From Bacteroidota bacterium (lineage in GTDB: Bacteria > Bacteroidota > Bacteroidia > Palsa-965), in contig JADBYT010000004.1 of NCBI GenBank assembly GCA_020402865.1, forward strand, positions 1 to 64,000: 64,000 bases of DNA, given 5' to 3'. The translations under genes were made by a program, and so were the position numbers. This document shows positions 17,018-25,410 of this stretch, one piece after another. The notes under the pieces are model-generated. The model was given only the letters and a program-made list of their open reading frames with translations. It had not been told where the DNA came from and did not search any database. The number at the start of each line of letters is the position of its first letter. Position 1 is the stretch's first letter.

Positions 17018-19354
17018 ATGCTTGGGTGCATTTTTGTTTTCGCAGTATATCTGTTGCCTGTTCGTTTGCATGCGCAAGCAGGAGATAGTCTCTCCAATCG
17101 CATTGATACAATTTCAACATCCGGTAATTCGGCGCGCTTTTTTTTATGCAAATGGAATTACACCGGCCAAAATGTATCCGGCATTTCCATTATCGGCTCT
17201 ACAGATTATTACGGACAAAACACATCCGGCTACTGCATAAATGGCCTTGAACTGAGTATTGATGGCGGCGCGAAACAGCTGAATGGCTTGGGAATAGGTG
17301 TGGGTTTACTATCCCCTTACGGAATTGTAAACGGGGTTTTGTTTAACCCGTTCTTTACCACAGCTTCTCATTTGCGAGGAATGGCAGGCCCTTGTTTAGC
17401 AATTGATGTGGATACGCTGGACGGTTTAGCGCCTTTTTCTTTATTTGCAGCAAACAGTAAGCTTAACGGGTTTTCCGCCGCCGGTGTTTGGCAAACCTCA
17501 TCAATTGCTAACGGAGTTGTTTTAAGCGGCATCGGGCATCGATATGATGCTTCGTTTATCGGATTTGCGGGTTGTGGCATTGTGGGTATATACGGCGGGG
17601 ATTTTCAAGGCTTTACTGTTTCAGGAATTGGGAATCATTTTAACGGCAATGCTTCAGGTCTTGCGTTATCTGCAATTTACAACAATGCGTCGCAGGGTTT
17701 TAACGGCTTTTCCGTTTCGCTGCTGCGCAATAAAAGCAGGGGACAATTCAACGGCTTGCAGACCGCAGCGTTCTGCCGGACTGAAAAGCTTTCCGGTGTT
17801 CAGTTTGGATTAATCAATCGCAGCAACCGCGTTTCGGGTGTTCAGTTTGGGCTTATCAATATTATTCATTCCAACCCGAAAGGGCGGCGGGTGCTACCAA
17901 TTGTGAATTGGTGCATTTCGGCGATGAAAGACACTGTTATTTCAGGGCAAAAAGATAGCCTCGCCCGTTATCGTATATATGGACCAGACGGTTTTCTGAA
18001 GCATGAATATTTTTTGAAAAATGGTCTGCTTCATGGTGTGGAAAATTTTTATCTGACAAGGAATAAAATTGAAAGATCGGTTTCGTGGCAGAACGGGAAA
18101 AAACACGGCTGGGAAGTTGATAACCTTGATCCGGATTTAACAGCTTTGTTTTGGGAAAATGACAGTTTGCTTATTATTCGCCATACGATTAAGCTTCCGG
18201 TGCAAGATGAGATAACAATCGGCACCTGGTTTCTGGAAGAACATACAAGCGGAAAGCGAGTGGTGTTTCTTGTAAGAGCTATTCAACAAGACACTATTAA
18301 TCGCATTGTAAATGGGATAAGAGAAGGTCTGCATTTTCTTGGAATAGCGGGGCGTGCCGCTGTTTGGGGAAACTTCTCCTCAGGGAAAATTTGTGGAGTG
18401 TATATTGAGGACCCGTCAGGGAAAAAAATTCCCGGTAAAATCAATGAAACTTTGCCGTTAAATTTTGAAGTAATAATCACAATCCGTGAGAAAACCCTTT
18501 TTGATTATGACGAATATCAATCAAATGCTGTTTCATATGTTTTATATCCCTTTTTCCCTGAAAATTGCAGAATAACGATTTCTCTTTTTAATACCGCTAA
18601 TGAGCTTTTATTTAACGAATGTGTAATTAAAGAAAAAACAAAATTTACACGGCGCGATACGAGTTGCAGCTATTTTAGCACTGAAGAATACAACAACAAA
18701 CAGAAGGTGTATTACTGGAACAGCGATTCTGTAACAAGCACCTACAGAAATGGAAAGTTAGCCTTCTCCCAACTATTGAGTCCCGAAAAAACGACGTCAC
18801 GCGAAAATGGGAGTCGAGTTGTAGTGACAAAATCGGCTACGGTGTATTACAAAAATAATCAGCGTGCCGCTTACCAAACAAAAGACACCTTACTACTATA
18901 TAGCAAGCGAGGCAAGCCTGTATTAAGCATATTGGGCGACTCAACAACCTTTTTTCGAAAAGACGGAAGCGAACTTTTGTTTTACTGCCCGGAGTATAGA
19001 AGATATAGCAGCCGCAGCGGAAAAATAATTGCGGAGCGATTTGGGGATTCGCTTGTAAAATATGATGATGCTGGAGAATTGAGCTACTATGCTCTAATTG
19101 ATCACGATTCTGTTCGTGTGTACGCTGCCGGAGATACTATTGAATCTATTTCAGGACACATCTTCACCGCTAACATGTTCTACATTAAGGAATTTAAGCA
19201 CATTGTCGGCGAGATGGAGATGGTGTGTCTCGTATTAGGCAACTCTGATTTTGAACACTGGTGCGGTAAACAATCAATACGTGTTTACGAAATAAAAAAA
19301 TCTGTTTCTCCCTATTTCAGATGGCCAGAGTGCTATTTTGATTCCTCAAAATAG
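17018..19354 (+). CDS. LA_2272-type surface repeat protein with MORN-like segment and a lineage-specific C-terminal module
   Basis: 778 residues from the ATG at 17018, which starts a signal peptide (MLGCIFVFAVYLLPVRLHAQ) just after the rnr stop; the same frame is open into rnr, so longer forms are possible but unlikely. Residues ~40-310 are repeats with a G.Q.GL.N pattern (LSGVQFGLINRSNRVSGVQF), as in LA_2272-family surface proteins. A MORN/YwqK-like stretch follows (~325-365, YGPDGFLKHEYFLKNG). The remaining ~400 residues are matched by the broken gene at 22189-23478 (shared SGKIIAERFGDSLVKYDDAG versus RGRVISERFGDSLVRYDNAG). The second half is more AT-rich than rnr. Function unknown; probably outer-surface or periplasmic. 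Confidence 0.7.
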   Translation: MLGCIFVFAVYLLPVRLHAQAGDSLSNRIDTISTSGNSARFFLCKWNYTGQNVSGISIIGSTDYYGQNTSGYCINGLELSIDGGAKQLNGLGIGVGLLSPYGIVNGVLFNPFFTTASHLRGMAGPCLAIDVDTLDGLAPFSLFAANSKLNGFSAAGVWQTSSIANGVVLSGIGHRYDASFIGFAGCGIVGIYGGDFQGFTVSGIGNHFNGNASGLALSAIYNNASQGFNGFSVSLLRNKSRGQFNGLQTAAFCRTEKLSGVQFGLINRSNRVSGVQFGLINIIHSNPKGRRVLPIVNWCISAMKDTVISGQKDSLARYRIYGPDGFLKHEYFLKNGLLHGVENFYLTRNKIERSVSWQNGKKHGWEVDNLDPDLTALFWENDSLLIIRHTIKLPVQDEITIGTWFLEEHTSGKRVVFLVRAIQQDTINRIVNGIREGLHFLGIAGRAAVWGNFSSGKICGVYIEDPSGKKIPGKINETLPLNFEVIITIREKTLFDYDEYQSNAVSYVLYPFFPENCRITISLFNTANELLFNECVIKEKTKFTRRDTSCSYFSTEEYNNKQKVYYWNSDSVTSTYRNGKLAFSQLLSPEKTTSRENGSRVVVTKSATVYYKNNQRAAYQTKDTLLLYSKRGKPVLSILGDSTTFFRKDGSELLFYCPEYRRYSSRSGKIIAERFGDSLVKYDDAGELSYYALIDHDSVRVYAAGDTIESISGHIFTANMFYIKEFKHIVGEMEMVCLVLGNSDFEHWCGKQSIRVYEIKKSVSPYFRWPECYFDSSK

Positions 19355-19478
19355 TTGAAAAAGCTCGTTTGTGAAACGCAAATAATGAACTCCCGGTAAT
19401 TCTTGCTTCTTGTATTTTCTAGATTGCAGTAGTTCTTTTCCGTTTTTGTATCTTGCATTGTCCCAACCCCGTTTCTCA

Positions 19479-22013
19479 ATGAAAAAAACTATCCTCGTTT
19501 TCTTCGCCTCGTTTCTGTTTGTGTATGGAAAGGCGCAGTATGTAACCATTCCGGACACTGCTTTTGCAAACTGGCTGCAGACCTACTATCCGTTCTGTAT
19601 GAATGGAAATATGCTTGATACAACCTGCAGCACAATTACCGGAGAGACGGGAATAACCATTTCGAACCCGAACATTGTTAACTTATATGGTCTGCGGTAT
19701 TTCTATTCTTTGATCATACTCGACGTAAGTTACTGCACGTCGCTCACTACGCTGGATAATCTTCCCTCCGGCTTATTTACACTTGGTGCGATTGATTGTC
19801 CGCTGACCACATTGCCGCCGCTTCCACAGGGCTTATCAGATATTACATTGCGGAATGCGAATATTACAAGCTGGCCGGTATTTCCTCAAAGTCTTAGCGC
19901 ATTTATCTGCGATAATTGTGGCCTCACCTCTTTACCTGCTTTACCTGCCACATTATGGCAATTGCGGGTATTTAATAACTCGCTTACGTCTATTCCGCCG
20001 GGCTATAACGGATTGTCTGCGCTTGGTGTGAGTGGCAACCAGCTCACCTCATTGCCGCCGCTTTCTTCTGGCCTTTTAGACCTGAAATGTGCCAACAACC
20101 AGCTTACTTCCATTCCGGCGCTGCCCTCAAACCTGTACGGGCTTGATTGCGCGGGCAATCAGCTTACCGCACTGCCAGCTTTGCCTCCTTTGCTAGGCAC
20201 ACTTATCTGCGACGGCAATAATCTGAATACGCTTCCTGTATTACCGCAGAACTTAGGCGTGCTGTTTGCTTCCGGCAACAACCTTACTTCGCTGCCCTCA
20301 ATTCCGGCATCATTAAGTCAGCTCGATGTTTCATCCAATCAGCTTTCTGCTTTACCTGTTTTGCCAGCGACAATGAGCCTGCTTAAATGCGCAAACAATT
20401 TGCTAACACAGATAGACAGCTTTCCCCGCAATCTTTTTTTGCTCGACTGCAGTTCAAACCAGTTAACCTGTTTGCCTCAGCTGCCGGATCCGGCAGGTTT
20501 TCTGAGCGGTACTGTTTTGCCCAATCCGTTGCAGTGTTTACCCAACTACACCGCCTGGATGACCAGTCAGCCCGCTTTGCTCTCCATGCCTTTGTGCCTG
20601 CCGTCGAACCCGGGCGGCTGTCCGGTGGTGAATGCGGTGTATGGCGCTGTGTATGATGATCTGAATAGCGACTGCATTTTTTCTGTAAGCGACGCGGCCC
20701 TGCAGCATGTTACGGTGCGGCTTTTGAACAGTGCGGGCAGTCCGGTTTATCAGAGCAGCACAACAGCTTCCGGCGCATACGGGTTGCCGTCAGGTTCTCC
20801 CGGTAATTTCACTTTACAGGTTGATCAATCAACCGTTCCGTTTCTTTCTTCTTCGTGTCCGGGAGGCTTTTCGCAAAACATTTCGTTAACCGGAAACAAT
20901 CCGGTAGTTCAGGGGCTTAATGTGGAAGCCGGATGCACGGGAAGTTATGATCCGGCGGTGCTTTCGGTGCTTACAACGGGCATGGTGTTTCCGGCACAAC
21001 TTCATCAGGTGCGGGTGTTGGCTGGCGATCTTTCTTCGTTAACCGGCTTTCCGTGCGGGGCCGGGCAAAGCGGACAAGTAACCGTAACGATATCCGGGCC
21101 GGTGAGTTATGCTGGTATTCTTCCCGGCGCTCAAACTCCGGTGCAAAGCGGAACAACCTTTACCTATACGGTCAGCAATTACGGCACATTTGATCTTGAC
21201 GCTGCCATCGGGCTTGAGTTCCGCACAGATTCGCTGGCGCAGATTGGCGACACGGTTTGTGTTTCAGTAACTGTTACGGGTACCGGAACAGATGTTTCGC
21301 CGGGGAATAATGTGTTGAACTATTGTTATCCGGTTACTAATTCATACGATCCTAACCAGAAAGAAGTGTTCCCCGGCGTGGTTTCTCAGGGTTACAATGG
21401 CTGGTACACCTATACTGTGCATTTTCAAAACAACGGCACTGCTCCTGCCCTTAACATTGCCGTTGCCGATCAGCTCAGCAATCTGCTTGATTCTTCTTCG
21501 TTTCAATTTCTTGCTGCAAGCCATGCATACAACTGGTCGCTTTCGGGTCGTAAGCTGAATGTGTACTTTCCGAATATTCAGCTTACCGACAGTGCCACCA
21601 ACTATGCCGCATCGCAGGGCTGGTTTCAGTTTCGGATAAAGCCGGCAGGTAATTATCCGTTTGGAACGATTATACCAAACTCGGCCGCCATTTATTTCGA
21701 TTTCAATGCGCCGATTATTACCAATACGGCATTGGTTAATTATAACGGGCCTATTGGTATAGCAGAGCCTGTGGTCGAACTGCCGCTGCGGGTTTTCCCT
21801 AATCCGGCCGCCGAAACCATTACGGCTGTTACTTCTGTGGTCGATGGCTCAGAGCTGCGTTTGTATTCGCCGCTGGGAGGTGTGGTGTATGCGCAGCAGG
21901 TAATGGCTTCGGCCACCGAAATAGATTTGCGTGCGCTGGCTGCTGGTGTGTATGTGCTTGAATTGCGCAGCGGAAACGCTGTGCGGCGCGAGAAGGTAAT
22001 TTTGGTGCATTAA
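19479..22013 (+). CDS. LPX-type leucine-rich-repeat protein with T9SS type A sorting domain
   Basis: 844 residues from the ATG at 19479 (signal peptide MKKTILVFFASFLFVYGKAQ); the frame is open 23 codons further up without signal-like sequence. Residues ~60-350 hold about thirteen 20-22-residue leucine-rich repeats of the form LPxLPxxLxxLxCxxNxLTS (e.g. LTALPALPPLLGTLICDGNN), the pattern of YopM/IpaH-type effectors. Next: a cysteine-flanked SdrD-B-like domain (~375-470, VYGAVYDDLNSDCIFSVSD), a repeat domain with DPNQKEVFPG (~620-760) seen in many T9SS proteins, and a sorting domain from ~770 (RVFPNPAAETITAV ... GVYVLELRSGNA). Predicted to be secreted or surface-bound; binding partner unknown. 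It sits between two paralogues of the LA_2272-type C-terminal module. Confidence 0.85.
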   Translation: MKKTILVFFASFLFVYGKAQYVTIPDTAFANWLQTYYPFCMNGNMLDTTCSTITGETGITISNPNIVNLYGLRYFYSLIILDVSYCTSLTTLDNLPSGLFTLGAIDCPLTTLPPLPQGLSDITLRNANITSWPVFPQSLSAFICDNCGLTSLPALPATLWQLRVFNNSLTSIPPGYNGLSALGVSGNQLTSLPPLSSGLLDLKCANNQLTSIPALPSNLYGLDCAGNQLTALPALPPLLGTLICDGNNLNTLPVLPQNLGVLFASGNNLTSLPSIPASLSQLDVSSNQLSALPVLPATMSLLKCANNLLTQIDSFPRNLFLLDCSSNQLTCLPQLPDPAGFLSGTVLPNPLQCLPNYTAWMTSQPALLSMPLCLPSNPGGCPVVNAVYGAVYDDLNSDCIFSVSDAALQHVTVRLLNSAGSPVYQSSTTASGAYGLPSGSPGNFTLQVDQSTVPFLSSSCPGGFSQNISLTGNNPVVQGLNVEAGCTGSYDPAVLSVLTTGMVFPAQLHQVRVLAGDLSSLTGFPCGAGQSGQVTVTISGPVSYAGILPGAQTPVQSGTTFTYTVSNYGTFDLDAAIGLEFRTDSLAQIGDTVCVSVTVTGTGTDVSPGNNVLNYCYPVTNSYDPNQKEVFPGVVSQGYNGWYTYTVHFQNNGTAPALNIAVADQLSNLLDSSSFQFLAASHAYNWSLSGRKLNVYFPNIQLTDSATNYAASQGWFQFRIKPAGNYPFGTIIPNSAAIYFDFNAPIITNTALVNYNGPIGIAEPVVELPLRVFPNPAAETITAVTSVVDGSELRLYSPLGGVVYAQQVMASATEIDLRALAAGVYVLELRSGNAVRREKVILVH

Positions 22014-22188
22014 ATGCCGGCTATTTTGTTCATTCTATTTTTCTACATGCCTGTTACTTTTTCCGCATCCGGCGTTATTGACTTTGTATATAAGACTTAT
22101 AGCGCGCCTTTTACTGATGAATAAGGAGCTGTTCTTTTCCACAAGTCGCACAAAAGTCTGATGTATATTAAATCAATCTTGTCTTTAC

Positions 22189-23478
22189 ATGCGAACCTTG
22201 TTTTCCGTTTTTTTGCTTGGCATGGCCATCCTCACACATGCCCAACCGAAAGATTCTTTAATGGTTTTTGCCTTATCCGCAACAAGCACCGGGCCTTCTT
22301 TAGAGGGTATGATTTACCACATAAACGCACCGGACGGCGTTTCGTGTTCTTTTGTAGTACGGGAAGCACACGGCGATTCGGTAAATCTTACCATTAATGG
22401 AAAAAAACAGGGCCCACACCTGATTTACGAAGGGGCGGCCGATGGTTCGTTGTGGGCTTAGTATGTTACCGATTCGCTGGTTTCTTTTTTTGTAGAAGAT
22501 GACCGGTTTCACAAAAAAATCGTGTCATCCTATCAAAAATCCACCAACCTGTTTGATGTGGATATTACTATTTCCGAGAAATCACTGCGTTACTATGATC
22601 TGTGGGAACCGGAGAAATATGTTATTGCTGCATTTCAAGCACTTAAATCAGGAACCGGCATGCACATTGTCCTTCGCGGCGAAGGGCGCACAGTGTTGTG
22701 CGAGGCTTACGGATTTATATCTGATTCGAGCGTTGTGCTCATTAAATCAGATTCTTCCTATACCCGTACTATTTTTTACAGCAACAAGCTTAGCCGTGAC
22801 GACAAATATTATAAGGTGTTTATTCACAATCGCCGTTCGGCAGATGACATTAGACTGCCGGCTTCTACTCATGTGGTGATTGCCCTGAAAAACGATTCTG
22901 TGTGCGATTTCGGCGGTTTTATGCACACGTCGGACATACTTGCAAAAACTATTTATTATAGGAACGGCAACCCCGCCATTACCGAAACCCACGACAGTAT
23001 CCTGTATTTCAACCGCAGGGGGCTGCCTGTACTGCAAGTTTATACCGATTCTGTTGTTGTTTGCAGAGATAACGGCAGCCGGCAGTTTTTACTTAAACCA
23101 AACTACCGGTGCTACACAAACAGACGAGGGCGAGTTATATCCGAACGATTTGGCGACTCGCTGGTACGTTATGATAACGCAGGTAAGCTTAGGTATTATG
23201 CCCTCACATCCAATGATTCCATACACGTATTTTCGGACAATGGTGTTACACTTTTTTCCGGGCCGCTGATTATGTATATGGGATTTTCAAAGGATGCTCA
23301 TTTTGAAGTGTCGAACAAACGGGAAATAAAATCGGGCGAGGATGTACTGTTTCTGTTTTTGACAGATGAAGTATTATTTACACATTACCGCAATTTTTCG
23401 CCGCGTATTCCCGACATGGAGCATCTTCCGGGCAGTCCTTATCCGTATTTGTATTCGGGGTCTATTTTTGCACATTAA
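22189..23478 (+). pseudogene. Nonsense-interrupted paralogue of the C-terminal module of 17018-19354
   Basis: A signal-peptide ORF (MRTLFSVFLLGMAILTHAQ) runs 90 codons and stops at an in-frame TAG (22459-22461). The same frame then continues as plausible protein (YVTDSLVSFFVEDDRF ...) to 23478, giving 429 codon positions in all. Similarity to the gene at 17018 spans the stop: INGKKQG ... SLWA-stop-YVTDSL aligns with QNGKKHG ... ALFWENDSL, and the far end is clearly alike (ISERFGDSLVRYDNAGKLRYYAL versus IAERFGDSLVKYDDAGELSYYAL, compared in two pieces). A downstream product could still restart at GTG 22522 but would lack a signal peptide. A sequencing error at the TAG is the main alternative. 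Confidence 0.75.
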
Positions 23479-23547
23479 CCTGCGTTTTTGAATAAGGAGC
23501 ACGAGTTTATGCACTATACTTATATTTAGTGCTTTCGTTAAACTGCC

Positions 23548-25227
23548 ATGCTCCGTTACCTTACTGCCTGTTTCCTGTTTTGTTTACTCGCGCTCCTTGC
23601 CACCTGCAAATACGCTCCTTATGTAAAATACTACACCGCCCGCAAAGGCCATCAGCCCCGGTTTTGGCGGCACGACAGACTCATTGGCGCGACCAACGCT
23701 TTCCGCACGTGTTACGATGTAACGCACTACGCACTTAATGTAAAGCCCGACTTTATGCAGCAGCGGCTGGCGGCCAACATGACAATTTCGTTTACCGCGC
23801 TGAATGATTTTGATACGCTGCTGCTTGATCTGCATCCGTGCTACAAAATTTCAACGATTACCGCCCCGGCCGGAAAGGTGCGTTACTACCGCAAGCGTAA
23901 TGCGCTGTTTGTAGTATTCAACACGCGGCAGCAAAAGGGCGCAGCAAACGCAATCAGCATCAGTTACGAGGGCAAACCAATAACGCTGGCCGGGTTTTGT
24001 CCGGTAGTCTGGAACACCGACCGCAACGGTGTGCCGTGGTATGCCACCATTTGCGAAGGAATAGGCGCACACCACCTGTGGCCCTGCAAGGATTTGCTCT
24101 ACGACGAGGCCGACAGCTCGTCGGTTTGCATTACCGTGCAAAACGGCCTTACCGCAGTGAGCAACGGCATACTTGTAAAAACCGAAACGCGCGGCAACGA
24201 AACAACATTTTACTGGAAGGCCTCCAACCCGATAAATGTGTACAACATTTCGTTTGCGGTGGGCAATTACACCAAAGTAACCAAGACTTACGAAAACACC
24301 TCGGGACCACACGAACTGAACTGTTATGTACTTGCCCACCGCGCCGCCGATGCCGAAAAGCACCTGGAGCAGCTGAAAGACATGTTTGCCTTCCTGGAAA
24401 ATACGTTTGGGGAATATCCCTGGTACAACGATGGCTACAAACTGGTGCAAACTCCGGGAGGCGCATCAATGGAGCACCAGACCAGCATTCACTACTCCGG
24501 CATTTTCCGCAACAACGGTATGGGTGTTGACGCGCTGCTGCTCCACGAAACTGCGCATGAGTGGTTTGGAAACAGCATAACCGCTGCCGACTACGGCGAT
24601 TTGTGGCTGCACGAAAGCTTTGCCACCTACTGCGAATGGTTGTACACCGAACATAAATCGAAACCCGAGCATTACACCGCTTTTGTAAATTATCACCTCG
24701 CTAATGCCGGCGGAAAAGTGATTTACAACAAAGCGCCCGTTGCCAAAAAAACCGGTGTGCGTTACATGGCGCTTGTGGCCGACCGCGATCAGGATATTTA
24801 CAACAAAGGCGCGGCCATGCTGCATAGTTTGCGTTGGACGTTTCAAAACGATTCGCTGTTTTTTGGTATGGTGAAAGCGTATTACGCCAAACACAAAAAA
24901 TCGCAAATCACCACCGCCGATTTTATTGCGTATGTAAACAGCTTCACCGGCAAAGATTACGGCTGGTTTTTTAATCAGTATTTGTTTGATTACCGTGCGC
25001 CGGAACTTAACTACTACATCACTGTTGCCGGAAACACACAAACACTGCATTACCGCTGGAAAAATACGGTGCCGGGCTTTGATAAAATGCCGGTACGGGT
25101 AATTTGCGGCGATGAAGCACGATTAATTTATCCTTCGGCGAAAGCGCAAACCGAAACGTTTGGAGGAAATGTGCCGTTGTCGTTTTTCGGGGCGGGGGGG
25201 TATTGTGAGTATCTGAGGAAAAAGTGA
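23548..25227 (+). CDS. M1-family metallopeptidase lipoprotein
   Basis: 559 residues. The lipoprotein signal peptide ends in a lipobox (ALLATC, Cys20). Residues ~50-240 form the N-terminal beta domain of M1 aminopeptidases. The exopeptidase-like motif GGASMEHQT lies at ~307-315, and the zinc site HETAH (333-337) is followed after 18 residues by Glu356 (LWLHESFATY), exactly the HExxH-x18-E spacing of family M1. The catalytic C-terminal region ends with a short beta domain; the long helical fourth domain of classical aminopeptidase N is missing, as in many bacterial M1 lipoproteins. Predicted to remove N-terminal residues from peptides at the outer membrane or in the periplasm. Convergent with the small ORF at 25234. 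Confidence 0.9.
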   Translation: MLRYLTACFLFCLLALLATCKYAPYVKYYTARKGHQPRFWRHDRLIGATNAFRTCYDVTHYALNVKPDFMQQRLAANMTISFTALNDFDTLLLDLHPCYKISTITAPAGKVRYYRKRNALFVVFNTRQQKGAANAISISYEGKPITLAGFCPVVWNTDRNGVPWYATICEGIGAHHLWPCKDLLYDEADSSSVCITVQNGLTAVSNGILVKTETRGNETTFYWKASNPINVYNISFAVGNYTKVTKTYENTSGPHELNCYVLAHRAADAEKHLEQLKDMFAFLENTFGEYPWYNDGYKLVQTPGGASMEHQTSIHYSGIFRNNGMGVDALLLHETAHEWFGNSITAADYGDLWLHESFATYCEWLYTEHKSKPEHYTAFVNYHLANAGGKVIYNKAPVAKKTGVRYMALVADRDQDIYNKGAAMLHSLRWTFQNDSLFFGMVKAYYAKHKKSQITTADFIAYVNSFTGKDYGWFFNQYLFDYRAPELNYYITVAGNTQTLHYRWKNTVPGFDKMPVRVICGDEARLIYPSAKAQTETFGGNVPLSFFGAGGYCEYLRKK

Positions 25228-25233
25228 ACTTGA

Positions 25234-25410
25234 TTAAAAAGATTTACTCTTCAAGATAACCTGAGTAGAAATTTGTTTACGTTGTTCTTCTTTAATTCGT
25301 TGGGCCAATGAAATAACCTTTGCGGTTGGTGTCGCATTTCCATTATCAAAGTCAAGTACGAGTTGCTTATCTATTGACTCTTCGGATTTGTTTTTCTTCT
25401 TCTTAGACAT
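25234..25410 (-). CDS. 58-residue lysine-rich protein overlapping the dCTP deaminase gene
   Basis: The ATG at 25410 lies inside the end of the deaminase gene (8-nt overlap with its stop at 25403), and the frame runs 58 codons to TAA at 25234. The product starts MSKKKKNKSEESIDKQLV and ends in a predicted amphipathic helix (AKVISLAQRIKEEQRKQ). No family recognised. Gene overlap, shared AT-rich composition and lack of an intervening terminator make co-translation with the deaminase likely. It could be an accessory or control factor for the defence gene, but this is inference from position only. Confidence 0.55.
   Translation of the reverse strand: MSKKKKNKSEESIDKQLVLDFDNGNATPTAKVISLAQRIKEEQRKQISTQVILKSKSF

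Noticed and set aside
22459-22461. Recoded TAG (pyrrolysine or programmed read-through)
   Set aside because: No pyrrolysine genes or stimulatory structure are visible, the paralogue has a sense codon region there, and Bacteroidetes are not known for it; simple nonsense mutation is more likely.
22118-23500. Short direct repeat GAATAAGGAGC upstream of the broken gene and upstream of the M1 peptidase gene
   Set aside because: Eleven bases only; could be residue of duplication or chance, with no link to a recognisable element.
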